Assembly: GCF_032854445.1 (NCBI RefSeq)
Contig: NW_027018263.1
Location: 1 to 50,000, forward strand
From: Liolophura sinensis
Lineage: Eukaryota; Mollusca; Polyplacophora; Chitonida; Chitonidae
Length of the DNA stretch: 50,000 bases
Reading direction: 5' to 3'
Under the pieces are notes generated by a model that saw nothing but the letters and a program-made list of their open reading frames with translations, was not told the DNA's origin and made no database searches. The position numbers were made by a program, and so were the translations under genes. Below are positions 8,946-18,148 of the stretch, in pieces; the first letter of the stretch is position 1, and every line of letters starts with the position of its first letter.

Positions 8946-11376
8946 AATTTGCCTCCACGTATAAACTTTCTACTGGTGAGGTTCTAAAAGCACCAAGGCT
9001 GAGCCTCAAACCTTGGTGATGGACAGGATCCAACATTTTAAAATGCGACTTCCTAGCTGAACCGTAAATGATAGGTCCATAATCCAACTTATACCTCACC
9101 AGAGAACGATATAAGTTGAGTAAAACTAATCGGTCAGCACCCCAATCGGTGCTAGACACGACTTTAATTATATCGAGAGCCTTTGTACATTTAGCTTGAA
9201 GCAATTTAAGATGAGGTATAAAAGATAGCTTATTATCAAATATTATACCTAAAATTTAGTTTTTCCAACAATTTTAACCTGTTTACCACAAAAATTAAGA
9301 TCGGGATCAAGATGAAGTTTCCGTTTGTTACAAAAATCCATACCGACGGTTTTAGACGTTGAAAATCTAAAACCGTTTTCAGTTGCCCATTTCTCGATCT
9401 TACTGAGACAAAGCTGCAACTTGACGTTCGATATTATTCATATTCTTAGCTCGGTAGCATATAAGGAAATCATCAACATATAAAGAACCCTCTGTGCCTG
9501 ATGAGAGACTTAGAGAGAGTGGACACCACCAGTACCTTAAATTGACGATCAGATAAAAATTGAGATATAAATATAGGTAATCGACCTTTAAGACCCATAT
9601 CAGCGGGGTCTGTTAAAATACTCTATTTCCATGTGGTGTCGTAGGCCTTTTCAAGGTCGAAAAATATGGGCACCACATGTTCGTTATTGATGAAGCCATC
9701 GCGAATTAAAGTTTCGAATCGAACAAGGTGATCCATAGTGGATCTACCTTGACGAAAACCACATTGAATATTAGAAAGTAATTGTTGGTTTCAAGAAAGC
9801 AAACAAGTCTATCATTAATCATCCGTTCCATAGTCTTACAGATACAGCTGGTCAGATCTATGGGACGGTAATTATTTGGATCACTATGATCCTTACCCGG
9901 TTTAGGGAACGGGATAATACACGCCTCCCTCCATGAAGATCATTAAGCAAGTCTCCAGTCTCTGGAAAGTCTCCAGTGGCTCGAGCCGTAAATGATTTAT
10001 AAACTTATAATATACAAGGTGAGGACCACCAGCAGTATTGTAGGCTTTTCTTAATGCAGCTTTGAGTTCCTCGATATTAGAAGGACAAATACAATCTTCT
10101 AAATTCTTAGAAGAAAAGGGCAATTTTTCTCCTTCTGGTTTTTAATATATTGGAATTTCTTAGTATAGTTCTCAGAAATAGATTTCTTGGAAATTGTCTC
10201 AGCTAATTTATTGGCTATATCAGATGGAGAGGTTAATATATTATCTCCATCTTTTATATGCTAGACTTTTGCTTTATTATTTTTGCCCTTAAGTTTCTGA
10301 ACCATGTCCCAGGCCTTACGCATAGGTGTTGTTGACGTAATGCCCGAAACATAGTTCCGCTAACAAGATCGTCTCTTGGACTTGATTAATCGACAAGCTT
10401 TAGCTCTAAAATTACGAACATGGTTTAAATAATTATCAGGAGAACAATGATTATATCTTCGTTCAGCCTTTTCCGGTCCTTTATGGCTTTACGACAGTCA
10501 TTGTCGGACCAGGGTTTACTCTCGGATTTTGGATTTGTCCAGACCTTAGGGATAGTTCTGTCAGCCGCTTCTAAATCAGGTTCATTAAATTTTAATATAG
10601 GATAATCTGCTGCGCTGAGAGTATCTGAGGTGATATCAGCCTCACAAAACATCTCAAATGCGATCCAAACTGCTTTATCGAATTTCCATCTAGCGACACG
10701 TTATAAAGAACTAGAAGTGATATGCTGTATGATTATAGGAAAATGGTGACTACCACAAAGATCGTCATGCACTTTCCAAGAAAGATCCGGGAGGTGATTC
10801 ATCTGTGATAGTGAGGTCGATAGCAGAATAAGCGCCGCTACCCGGGTGTAAAAAGGTATTAGAACCATCATTGAAATAACACAGTTCCTCGTTAGATAAG
10901 AAGCCTTCTACTATCTTGCCCGTATGATTGGTGTTAGTACTGCCCCATAGGGGATTATGGGAATTAAAATATCCCAAAAGTATAAAAGGTTTGGCCAACT
11001 GTTTTAAATTATGTAACCGCAAAGCTGACAAAGTAATGTTCACGGGAATATACACTGAACATAATGTGATTGTTTTAGACAATGAAACACGAACGGCTAC
11101 AGCCTGAAGCTCTGTATCCAGGGCAACAGGGCTGTGAATAATATTGTTATTGACGAAGATAGAAGAGCCGGCTGCAGCTCGCTCTTCTTCATTTGAGTAA
11201 GCACTGTATAATGAGTAATTTTTAAGATTTATTTTATTTTTGTCAGATGTCTTCAAGTGAGTTTCCTGAAGACACAGGGCAATAGCATTTAATGATTGAA
11301 CAAGCTGTGTTATTCCAAAAACATTTACATTAAAACCTCCATAATTCCACTGTATAATTTTGCCTAAAGAAGACAC
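8946..11376 (-). pseudogene. LINE ORF2 (APE endonuclease + reverse transcriptase), frameshifted
   Basis: The first 203 codons (11376-10765) are open: the endonuclease with QETHLK (Glu38), SSIFVNNNIIHSPV, and YSAIDLTITD (Asp187). The usual GDFNSHNPLWG reads GYFNSHNPLWG, so a catalytic-site Asp is Tyr136, and the SDHFP motif is lost to a frameshift. Further down, pieces of the linker (AADRTIPKV, DNDCRKAIKDRK), of the RT start (GGPHLVYYKFINH, PGKDH) and a YVDD box (near 9465-9480) are visible, then GADRLVLLNLYRSLVRYKLDYG and HHQGLRLSLGAFRTSPVESL. ORF2 normally nicks target DNA and copies the RNA at the nick. The layout fits the I/Nimb group, but the clade is not proven. Confidence 0.85.
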
Positions 11377-11378
11377 TA
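11374..11378 (-). promoter_or_regulatory. One-base overlap of ORF1 stop and ORF2 start (TAATG type)
   Basis: Minus strand reads TAGTG: TAG ends ORF1 (11378-11376) and its last base begins the ORF2 start (11376-11374). In the copy at 42350-42354 it is TAATG and at 28135-28131 TAATG, so the ancestral form was probably TAATG and here ATG has become GTG. A stop-start overlap of this kind lets ribosomes that end ORF1 restart on ORF2; this is known for other non-LTR retrotransposons such as SART1. Confidence 0.6.
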
Positions 11379-11513
11379 TGGAGGAAGGCGTATGGGGGAT
11401 TTCTCTTTATGTTTGGACCGCGGACGACCCTTCCGTGGAGATCTCCCTGGTGCGGGTGATGTATCCATCACATCCACATCAGATGTTGAAGGACCAACGT
11501 CCTCCAACGATCC
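11376..11513 (-). pseudogene. LINE ORF1 C-terminal end
   Basis: About 45 codons: SLEDVGPSTSDVDVMDTS, PAPGRSPRKGRPRSKHKEKS, ending RLPP and a TAG at 11378-11376. Arg/Lys-rich tail as in the other copies (MDTSSAPGRSP in the copy at 28072-28518). The rest of ORF1 is replaced by a SINE fragment at 11514. Confidence 0.75.
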
Positions 11514-11640
11514 ACCGGCCGTACGTGGGAAGGTCTGCCAGCAACCTGCGGATGGTCGTGGGTTTCCCCCGGGATCCGCCCGGTTTCCACCCACCATAAT
11601 GCTGGCCGCCGTCGTATAAGTGAAATATTCTTGAGTACGG
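11514..11640 (+). mobile_element. SINE fragment (central domain and tail start)
   Basis: Matches the central part of the SINE: GGCCGTACGTGGGAAGGTCT, CCAGCAACCTGCGGATGG, CCCGGTTTCCACCCACCATA and GTCGTATAAGTGAAATATTC up to GAGTACGGC. The tRNA head and the ACACCAAT tail end are absent. It is joined to LINE ORF1 at the left and to a different repeat at the right. Confidence 0.75.
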
Positions 11641-11905
11641 CATTGTGATCAACAAAATAGACGTCGCTGTTATCCATATGTACATTTCTATCACGTACAT
11701 GGTATTTAACAACATAGATGGCGCTGGTTGCCCAGTGTAATCGTCTATCGTGTATGGCATGTGTAACATCATAGATGGCGCCTCTTGCAGCATGGCAACA
11801 AGGAGGCACGTTACACCTGCATGCACCCTAAGGGTTCCTTCGTCGTCATATGACTGAAAAATTGTTGAGTACGACGTTAAACCCCAAGCACTCACTCACT
11901 CACTC
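11641..11905 (+). repeat. Second short repeat with 57-bp degenerate tandem units and CACT tail
   Basis: Three degenerate units begin AAAATAGACGTCGCTG (about 11653), AACATAGATGGCGCTGG (11710) and ATCATAGATGGCGCCTC (about 11769). The segment ends TTGTTGAGTACGACGTTAAA, CCCCAAG and CACT repeats at 11905, a tail unlike that of the tRNA SINE. I recall this tail from abalone repeats; family name unknown. Confidence 0.55.
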
Positions 11906-12073
11906 TCGTAGCATGAGATCTTTACATATTATCGGGAAAGATGTAATCGTCCGTTATTGTTAAATCACAATCTGATCGGTTAGGGTCTGTAACGCTCGTC
12001 ATTTTCAAACTGTATCTAATACCGCTTAACCTGGGGCTAGGGGCCGTAAAGGTAGCCATGCTCATTACATCAG

Positions 12074-12409
12074 CACGATGCCTTTATGAACAGTTGCAAT
12101 TAAAGCGCGACTAAGATACTTGTTTAATTGTTATTTGACCTGGAACTCATTCACGGACTACGAATTTGAACTTTGATATGGGATTCATTCCTGGAATATC
12201 CATTCTCCCCTCGACATCATTGAAACCTGATGACCGCTTCTCTGCTGTGTGTTACCGGCTTTATTTCTTATTTGTATAATTTCTTACATACCTTTGTCTT
12301 TGGGAGTTACTTTTAAACGTTGGTTTGGAAATGGATCTTGCGATTATCGCCTTGGAACGCCCCTTACGGACAACGAATGGTATATGAATGTCGGACTTGA
12401 CGCTTTTAT
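12074..12409 (+). repeat. R340 repeat, full copy 1
   Basis: About 336 bp, starting CACGATGCCTTTATGAACAG and ending TGTCGGACTTGACGCTT. It matches 46429-46764 along its whole length, roughly 85-90 % by eye. Two shorter pieces lie on the other strand at 16750-16900 and 31676-31812. No convincing protein. It is followed here by GTACAACGTTAAACCCCACT, like a SINE tail. The stretch before it (11906-12073) shows nothing I recognise. Confidence 0.7.
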
Positions 12410-12916
12410 TTAAGTACAACGTTAAACCCCACTCATTTACTCGAATTCTTAAGAGCTTCTAGCGAGGTGGGAGCTCGATAAAGCAGACTGGATCGCATTT
12501 GAGATGTTCTGTGAGATGCTCTCTCATCACTTCAGAGACTCTCAATGCAGCAGATAATCCTTTATTAAAATTTAACGAGATTGTTCTACGAGCTGCGGAT
12601 AGAACTATCCCTACATCCTCGACAAATCCAAAAGTAAAACCTGGTATGATCAGGACTGTCGCAAAGGCATTAATGACCGCAAAAAGGCTGGGCGAAATTT
12701 TACTATATGTCCTAATAATAGTAATTAAACCAGATTCGTATTTTTACAGGTAAGGTTGGTCCATTACTCAAGTCCAAGAGACGATCTTGTTGACGGAACT
12801 TTGTTTCGGGCATGACCTCAAAGACACCCATGCGTCAGGCCTGGAACATGGTTCAGAAACTTAAGGGCAAAAATAATAAAGCAAAAGTTCAGCATTTAAA
12901 AAATGGAGATAATATA

Positions 12917-14445
12917 TTATCCAAAAAAATAAACGCATAACCCGGTTTTTTGCGGAGGTGATGCAGTCTTTTCAATTATGCATAACTAAATAAGAATTGC
13001 TATTCTGCAAATATTTTTTTACACAGATTAAGGAAGGGTCCATATCTAGACAACAAGGCCATCAACTTGAGGTAAGACACTCAGAATGAGTCTCCCACTT
13101 GAGTGAAATGTCAGTATCTGTTGTGACCACCACGGGCACGAATAACAGTTCTGACACGCCTTGTCATGGACTGGATGAGACGCTGGATAGAGGCCTGGGG
13201 AATGTTCTGCCACTCCTCCTGCAAACATGCAACTTGCTCTTGAAGCGTTTAGGGTTGAGGTTGACGTTGGCGTAGACGTCGATCAAGTTCATCCCACAGA
13301 TGCTCAATTGGGTTAAGATCCGGGGAACGGGACGGCCAGGGTAGCACATTTACATTGTTTTCGGCGAGGAAGTCCCTTGTGACACGTGCCGTGTGCGGTC
13401 TGGCGTTGCCCTGCTGGAACCACTCCCGCTGAACGTCAATGACAGGTAAGAGGTGTGGCTGCAGGATGGTGTCTCGGTAGCGTACGGCCGTAAGATTTCC
13501 CTGAACGTGGACAAGATTTGTACGACCAGTATACGATATTGCTGCCCACATCATTACACTCCCTCCACCAAATCTTTCCACTTGGCGTACGCAGTTAGGG
13601 GCATAACGTTCGTGAGCACGTCTGTAAACCCGGTTTCTACCATCACGTCTCTGCAATAGGAATCTGGACTCATCACTGAACCAAATGCGTCGCCAGTTGC
13701 GTAGATTCCATGCAGTCACGTTGTTACACCATCGGAGGCGATTGGCGCGATGGTGAGGACGCAGCACGATCCCAACATTGGACCTCCTGGCTCTCAGTCT
13801 ATGTTCCCTCAGCCTGTTCCGCACTGTCTGACCTGATATCCTTCTCAGTCCCGGTATGCTGGCTGCTGTGCTTTCAACTGTAGCACAACGGTCACGCAAA
13901 TGGAGGACCCTTATGTAGCGATCTTGGGCTGCTGTAGTGACACGTGGTCGACCTGAACGCCGACGGTCATTTGTTGTCCCAGTATTGTTGTAGCGGGCAG
14001 CAAGCCGTGAAATCGTGCTCTGGCTGACGTGTAGACGCCTAGAAATGGACGATTGGGACTCTCCAGCTTGAAGTCTTCCAATGGCAATATTTCTTGTGAC
14101 AGTGTCAAGACGTGGCATGTTGAATCAGCTTGAAAACACCACTTAAAAGACCCCGATTTCCGGCCCAAAGTTGCGGTTTTATAGTCACACACTGCGTGCT
14201 TTCCATGCGTAAGTTCGGCGTGTAAGACTGCACGTGATACAGTGTGGTGCTGTATTTTTTACTTCTTCCAAAAACGGCCTCCAAACTCAACATTTTCAAC
14301 CAAGAAATGTTTTGAGGAATAAAATGTGTGCTAACTGTGGCTATTAACAATATTAAAACACATTTTGCTCATAAAATGAAGACAAAATGTATTTTTTTCA
14401 TTTTAAAATAAAACAAAACACCTATGCGTTTCTTTTTTTGGATAG
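12917..14445 (-). mobile_element. Tc1/mariner-type DNA transposon B (nearly intact)
   Basis: Inverted ends TATCCAAAAAAAxAAACGCAT at the left and the mirror image at the right (TATGCGTTTCTTTTTTTGGA, 14423-14441), lying at TA sites inside the LINE sequence GATAATATATTAAC. One transposase gene on the minus strand. Length of about 1.53 kb is usual for Tc1 elements. Inserted into LINE copy g after that copy landed. The exact outer base of each end is uncertain by one or two because the target is TA-rich. Confidence 0.88.
13093..14118 (-). pseudogene. Tc1-like transposase (copy B), one stop and one catalytic change
   Basis: Start ATG at 14118 (MPRLDTVTRNIAIGRLQAGE). Residues 5-48: first helix-turn-helix; 55-59 SGRPR hook; about 60-120: second helix-turn-helix; 149: first catalytic Asp (FSDES); 272: catalytic Glu (NPIEHLWDE), 34 residues after position 237, as in DD34E enzymes. 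Position 237 is Gly in QQGNARPHTA (codon GGC, 13410-13408) where family members have Asp, so the enzyme should not cut DNA. After residue 289 a TAA (13251-13249) interrupts, but the frame goes on with TLQEQVACLQEEWQNIP to RARGGHNRY and a stop near 13093, giving the normal length of about 340. No frameshift was needed. Confidence 0.9.
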
Positions 14446-14910
14446 TATATATTAACTTCTCTACCCAATATAGCTAATAAATTAGGTGAGACAATTTCCA
14501 AAAATCTTTTTCTGAGAATTATTCTTCAGATTTCCAACAATAACCCAGATGGAGAAAATTAAATTGCCCTTTTCTTCTAAGAATTTAGAAGATAATAATC
14601 GTCCTTTTAATAATGATATCAAGGAAGATTCTGAATCATTTACCACCTGAGCCACTGGAGACTGTCTTGTGCTTGCTTAATGATATTTGGATAACTAGAA
14701 ATTTTCCACCATTATGGAGGGAGGCGTGTATTATCACGGTTCCCAAACCGGGTAAGGATCATACTGATCCAAAAAATGACCGTCCTATACTTCTTAACGC
14801 CTGTGTTTGTAAGACTATGGAATGGATGATCAACGATAGACTTGTTTGTTTTCTTGAAACCAGCAATCTTTTATCTAATATGCAATGTGATTTACGTCAA
14901 GGTCGATTTA

Positions 14911-16438
14911 AACTCTGTGAAAAAAGAAACGCAACCCCCGTGTTTTAGAGATTTTAATATTTAGTTTTAGGACGGCACAACTTTTTACTTATTGAAGACA
15001 GAAGTCAGAAATTTGGCAGAATAATAATCAAGATGGTCATGTTTAAAACTGTTTTTTCAAAAGTCATCTCACAGACACCAGTTGCTCACCAGGGGGCGTC
15101 TTCCTCAGTATGTCGTATGACCACCACGAGCTGCAATCACTGCAAGGCATCTCCTTGGACAAGAACGGATAAGACGCCGGATTCTCTCCTGGGGAATGGC
15201 CCTCCACTCCTCCTGTAACGCAACGGCGAGCTGTTGAAGCGTCTGTGGCGGTGGATGACGTTGACGCACGTGTCGATCCAGAGTATCCCACAGGTGTTCA
15301 ATAGGGTTGAGGTCTGGTGATTTAGAGGCCACGGCAAGACATTGACGTTGGAATCCTGCAGAAAGTTCATTGTGGCACGTGCAGTATGAGGCCTGGCGTT
15401 GTCCTGTAGAAAAAGCTGTGTCTGTCGGTCAATAATCGGGAGAAGGTGAGGCTGTAACACGTGGTTGATGTAACGTTGGGCTGTCAGGTTCCCTGGAACG
15501 ATCACCAAGTCTGATTTCTGGCTGTACGAGATGGCTCCCCAAACCATAACACTGTCTCCGCCAAATCTGTCCACCTGCCGGACGCAGATGGGCGCAAAGC
15601 GTTCATGACGTCTCCTATACACACGCTGTCTTCCGTCGTGACGCGTCAAAAGAAAACGGGATTCATCAGAAAACCAGATGCGCCCCCAGTTTTGTAAAGT
15701 CCATATCCTTACGTTGTTGCACCACTTGTCGTAGGCGTCGATTTGAGGGGCGTAGTACAGGTCCAACAACTGGTCTACAGGCACGTAAACCCGCTTCTTT
15801 CAGACGATTCCTAATCGTTTGAGCCGACACTCTCCTCAAACCTCGTATTTGTGTGGCAGTCACGGTTGGTAGGGCATGCCGATTACGCAGGTGAAGGACC
15901 CGGATGTACCGATCTTGAAGTGGGGTCGTGATTCTTGGCCTTCAACTTCTCGGGCGATCGTTGGTCGAATTAAATTTGTTGTAACGGCTCCAAAGTCGGG
16001 ATATCGTTGTTATGTGAACATTTAGGTGTCGTGCAATAGTACCAAAACTTTCTCCGGCTTGAAGACGACCAATGGCGATATTTCGGTCGGCAGCACTCAG
16101 TCGCAGCATTTTACCGACTGCCTTTCGTCGAAGAATGAATGAATAAAATACGAAAGCAAATGGGCTTTTATACACCCCCACACTATAACTGCCATTGACA
16201 TGATTTGCATGTGAATGGTTCTGTGTGCGACGTCAACAGGGTCAATCCATGCGTTGTGACGTCATAAGCAATAAAATACACTCAGAAGAGAAAAGGCAGT
16301 TGTTTGGATGGTAATCTTCATTAAAAACGTGTATAATTTCATTACATTTGGCTAAAATTTAGTTTGGAAGCAATAACTTTATTCGAACGAATTTTTGATA
16401 TCCGAGGACAGGGGTTGCGTTTCTTTTTTGACAGAGTT
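14911..16438 (-). mobile_element. Tc1/mariner-type DNA transposon C
   Basis: Inverted ends of about 28 bp: AACTCTGTGAAAAAAGAAAC then GCAACCCC at the left, mirrored at 16411-16438 with one mismatch. Both are flanked by TA (14909-14910 and 16439-16440), and removing the element restores the LINE reading GGTCGATyTACTTTAGATC. It is a different family from A and B. 1528 bp. Transposase on the minus strand, broken. Confidence 0.9.
15105..16111 (-). pseudogene. Tc1-like transposase (copy C), frameshifted
   Basis: The reading starts MLRLSAADRNIAIGRLQAGE near 16111, with the first helix-turn-helix (TISRLWSRYNKFN) and NDRPRS, then a frame change. The following part holds RRVSAQTIRNRLKEAGL; a further change leads to an open stretch of 215 codons (15784-15137) with FSDESRFLL (first Asp) and LQDNARPHTA (second Asp). 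The catalytic Glu lies in another frame (SPDLNPIEHLWDTLD, from 15332). The C-terminus ends AARGGHTTY. At least three frameshifts, so inactive. Confidence 0.87.
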
Positions 16439-16749
16439 TACTTTAGATCATCTTGTTGGAATTGAAACTTTTATTCATGATGGTTTTGTTAATAATGAAC
16501 ATGTGGTGTCCATATTTTTCGACCTTGAAAAGGCCTACGACACCACATGAAAATATGGAATTTCAAAAGACCTTGCTGATGTGAGTTTTACGTATATAGG
16601 TCGCTTACGTATATTTATATCAAAATTTTTATTTGAGCGTAATTTTAAGGTACGCGTGTTGTCTACTTCTTCTGACTTTACATCTGGTACAAAGGGTTCT
16701 TTGCATGTTGATGATTTTTGATATGCTACCGCGATAAATATATGAATAT

Positions 16750-16900
16750 AAGCATCTTGTCCGACATTCGTATACCATTCGTAGTCCGTAAAGAGCGCTT
16801 CAAATTGATAATCGCAAGATCCATTTCCAAAACAACATTTAACAGTAGTTTCCAAAGTTGTGTGAGATAAAGGTATGTAAGAAATTATATAAATAACACG
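16750..16900 (-). repeat. R340 fragment in the LINE RT region
   Basis: Complement of the 3' half of R340: TGTCCGACATTCGTATACCA, TAGTCCGTAAAGAGCGCTTC and AATCGCAAGATCCATTTCC. It replaces LINE sequence just after the HVDD box (GAATATAA / AGC...). Same extent and orientation as the piece at 31676-31812. Confidence 0.7.
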
Positions 16901-17840
16901 AAGCGGCAACTGCAGCTTTATCTCAATAAGATCGAGAAATGTGCAGTTGCCAATGGTTTTATATTTTCTACGTCTAAAACTGTTGGTATGCTTTTTTGTA
17001 ATAAATGGAAACTTCATTAAGATCCAGATCTTAAATTTTGTGGGGAACCAGTCAAAGTCTATAGATTATACTAAAATGCTTAAAGCTAAATGTTCAAAGG
17101 CTCTGGATTTAATTAAGGTCGTGTCTAGCACCGACTGGGGTGCTGACCCAACTGTTTGTTTTTTTTTAAAATCTACATCGTTCTCTAGCGTGAGTTCTAA
17201 ATTGGACTATGGATCCATCATTTATAGTTTCTGAAGGAAATCCTATCTCAAAATGTTGGACCCGATCCACCACCAAGGTTTGAGGCTCAATCTTGGTGCT
17301 TTTAGAACTTCATCCGTAGAAAGTTTATACTTGGAGGCAAATGAGCCGTCTTGATATATCCGACGTGTAAAACTGAGCATTCAATATACTACAAAGCTTA
17401 TAGCTCACCCAACAAACCATGCCTACGACAGTGTTTTTAGTTCATCATATGTAGATAAATTTAATAAATGTCCAAACAAGATCCCTCCGTTTGTTCTCCG
17501 TATACCATGTTGTGGAACATCAAGCTAGAGGATATAGCTCCGATATCTCTTCCGGAATCTCCTCCCTGGCTTCTTCCACAACCTAAACTAATATTTGATC
17601 TACGTAAGGATTAAAATCATAGAAATCCTCTTATAATTCAGCAAAGTTTTGTTGAAATTAAGGCTAATTATCCGGATTATAAATTAAAATACACTGATGG
17701 GTCAAAGGATGGCGACAGAGTTGCGATTGCCGCTGTCTTCGACCAGGGTTACAAAACTTAGTAAAAGAGGTAAATATATTATATTCTGTTGGATACCGAG
17801 CCATATTGGTATCTACATATCGTCATCCTAATAAAATAAT

Positions 17841-18046
17841 TGCCTTAGTCATATTTGGTGGTTTTGATAAAAACGCACAAAACTGCACACAATTTTGGAT
17901 ATCTTTATTTCTACCTCACTTAACGTACATATTACTATGGATTGAAGGTCTTTACCCCTGCAGTCTTGAAAAATAAAAAAATATTGTTGCATAACAACTT
18001 GTTATGACTTACGCACTTTTATCACAACATCTTGGTGACTTAGGCA
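17841..18046. repeat. Left subterminal TGACTTAGGCA-type motifs
   Basis: Two copies: 17841-17851 (TGCCTTAGTCA, inverted, within the inverted end) and 18036-18046 (TGACTTAGGCA). With six on the other side they are probably binding sites of the element's own transposase, as subterminal repeats are in CACTA and hAT elements (inference). Confidence 0.6.
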
Positions 18047-18148
18047 AAAATTGTTTTTACGTCAGCAATGTCAAACAAGTTCCTTGACTAGAACAAACTG
18101 TCAGTTTCAACATTTTTAGAATTACACACATGGAAGGTCTGTTTGTTG

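Larger units (their letters stand above)
8946..11513 (-). mobile_element. LINE fragment f: ORF1 end plus endonuclease and RT, inverted
   Basis: Read from 11513 downwards: the last 45 codons of ORF1, the overlapping ORF1/ORF2 junction, the endonuclease domain, the linker and the RT, ending near 8946 after SPVESLYVEAN. RNase H and 3' UTR are missing. At 11513 LINE sequence stops inside ORF1 and a truncated SINE begins. Confidence 0.85.
12443..17815 (+). pseudogene. LINE ORF2 RT and RNase H, interrupted by insertions
   Basis: Visible in order: linker (KADWIAFEMFCEM, LKFNEIVLRAADRTIP), RT start (LNHLPPEPLETVLCLLNDIW, REACIITVPKPGKDH, CVCKTMEWMINDRLV), then after Tc1-C the palm motif (FFDLEKAYDTT followed by a stop). 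The YVDD box reads HVDD (near 16706) and about 60 codons just before it are missing, so RT is dead beyond frameshifts. After the R340 piece follow SKALDLIKVVSSTDWGAD, HHQGLRLNLGAF-like sequence and the start of RNase H (YTDGSKDGD). The end of RNase H lies beyond the transposon, at 21098. Confidence 0.8.
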
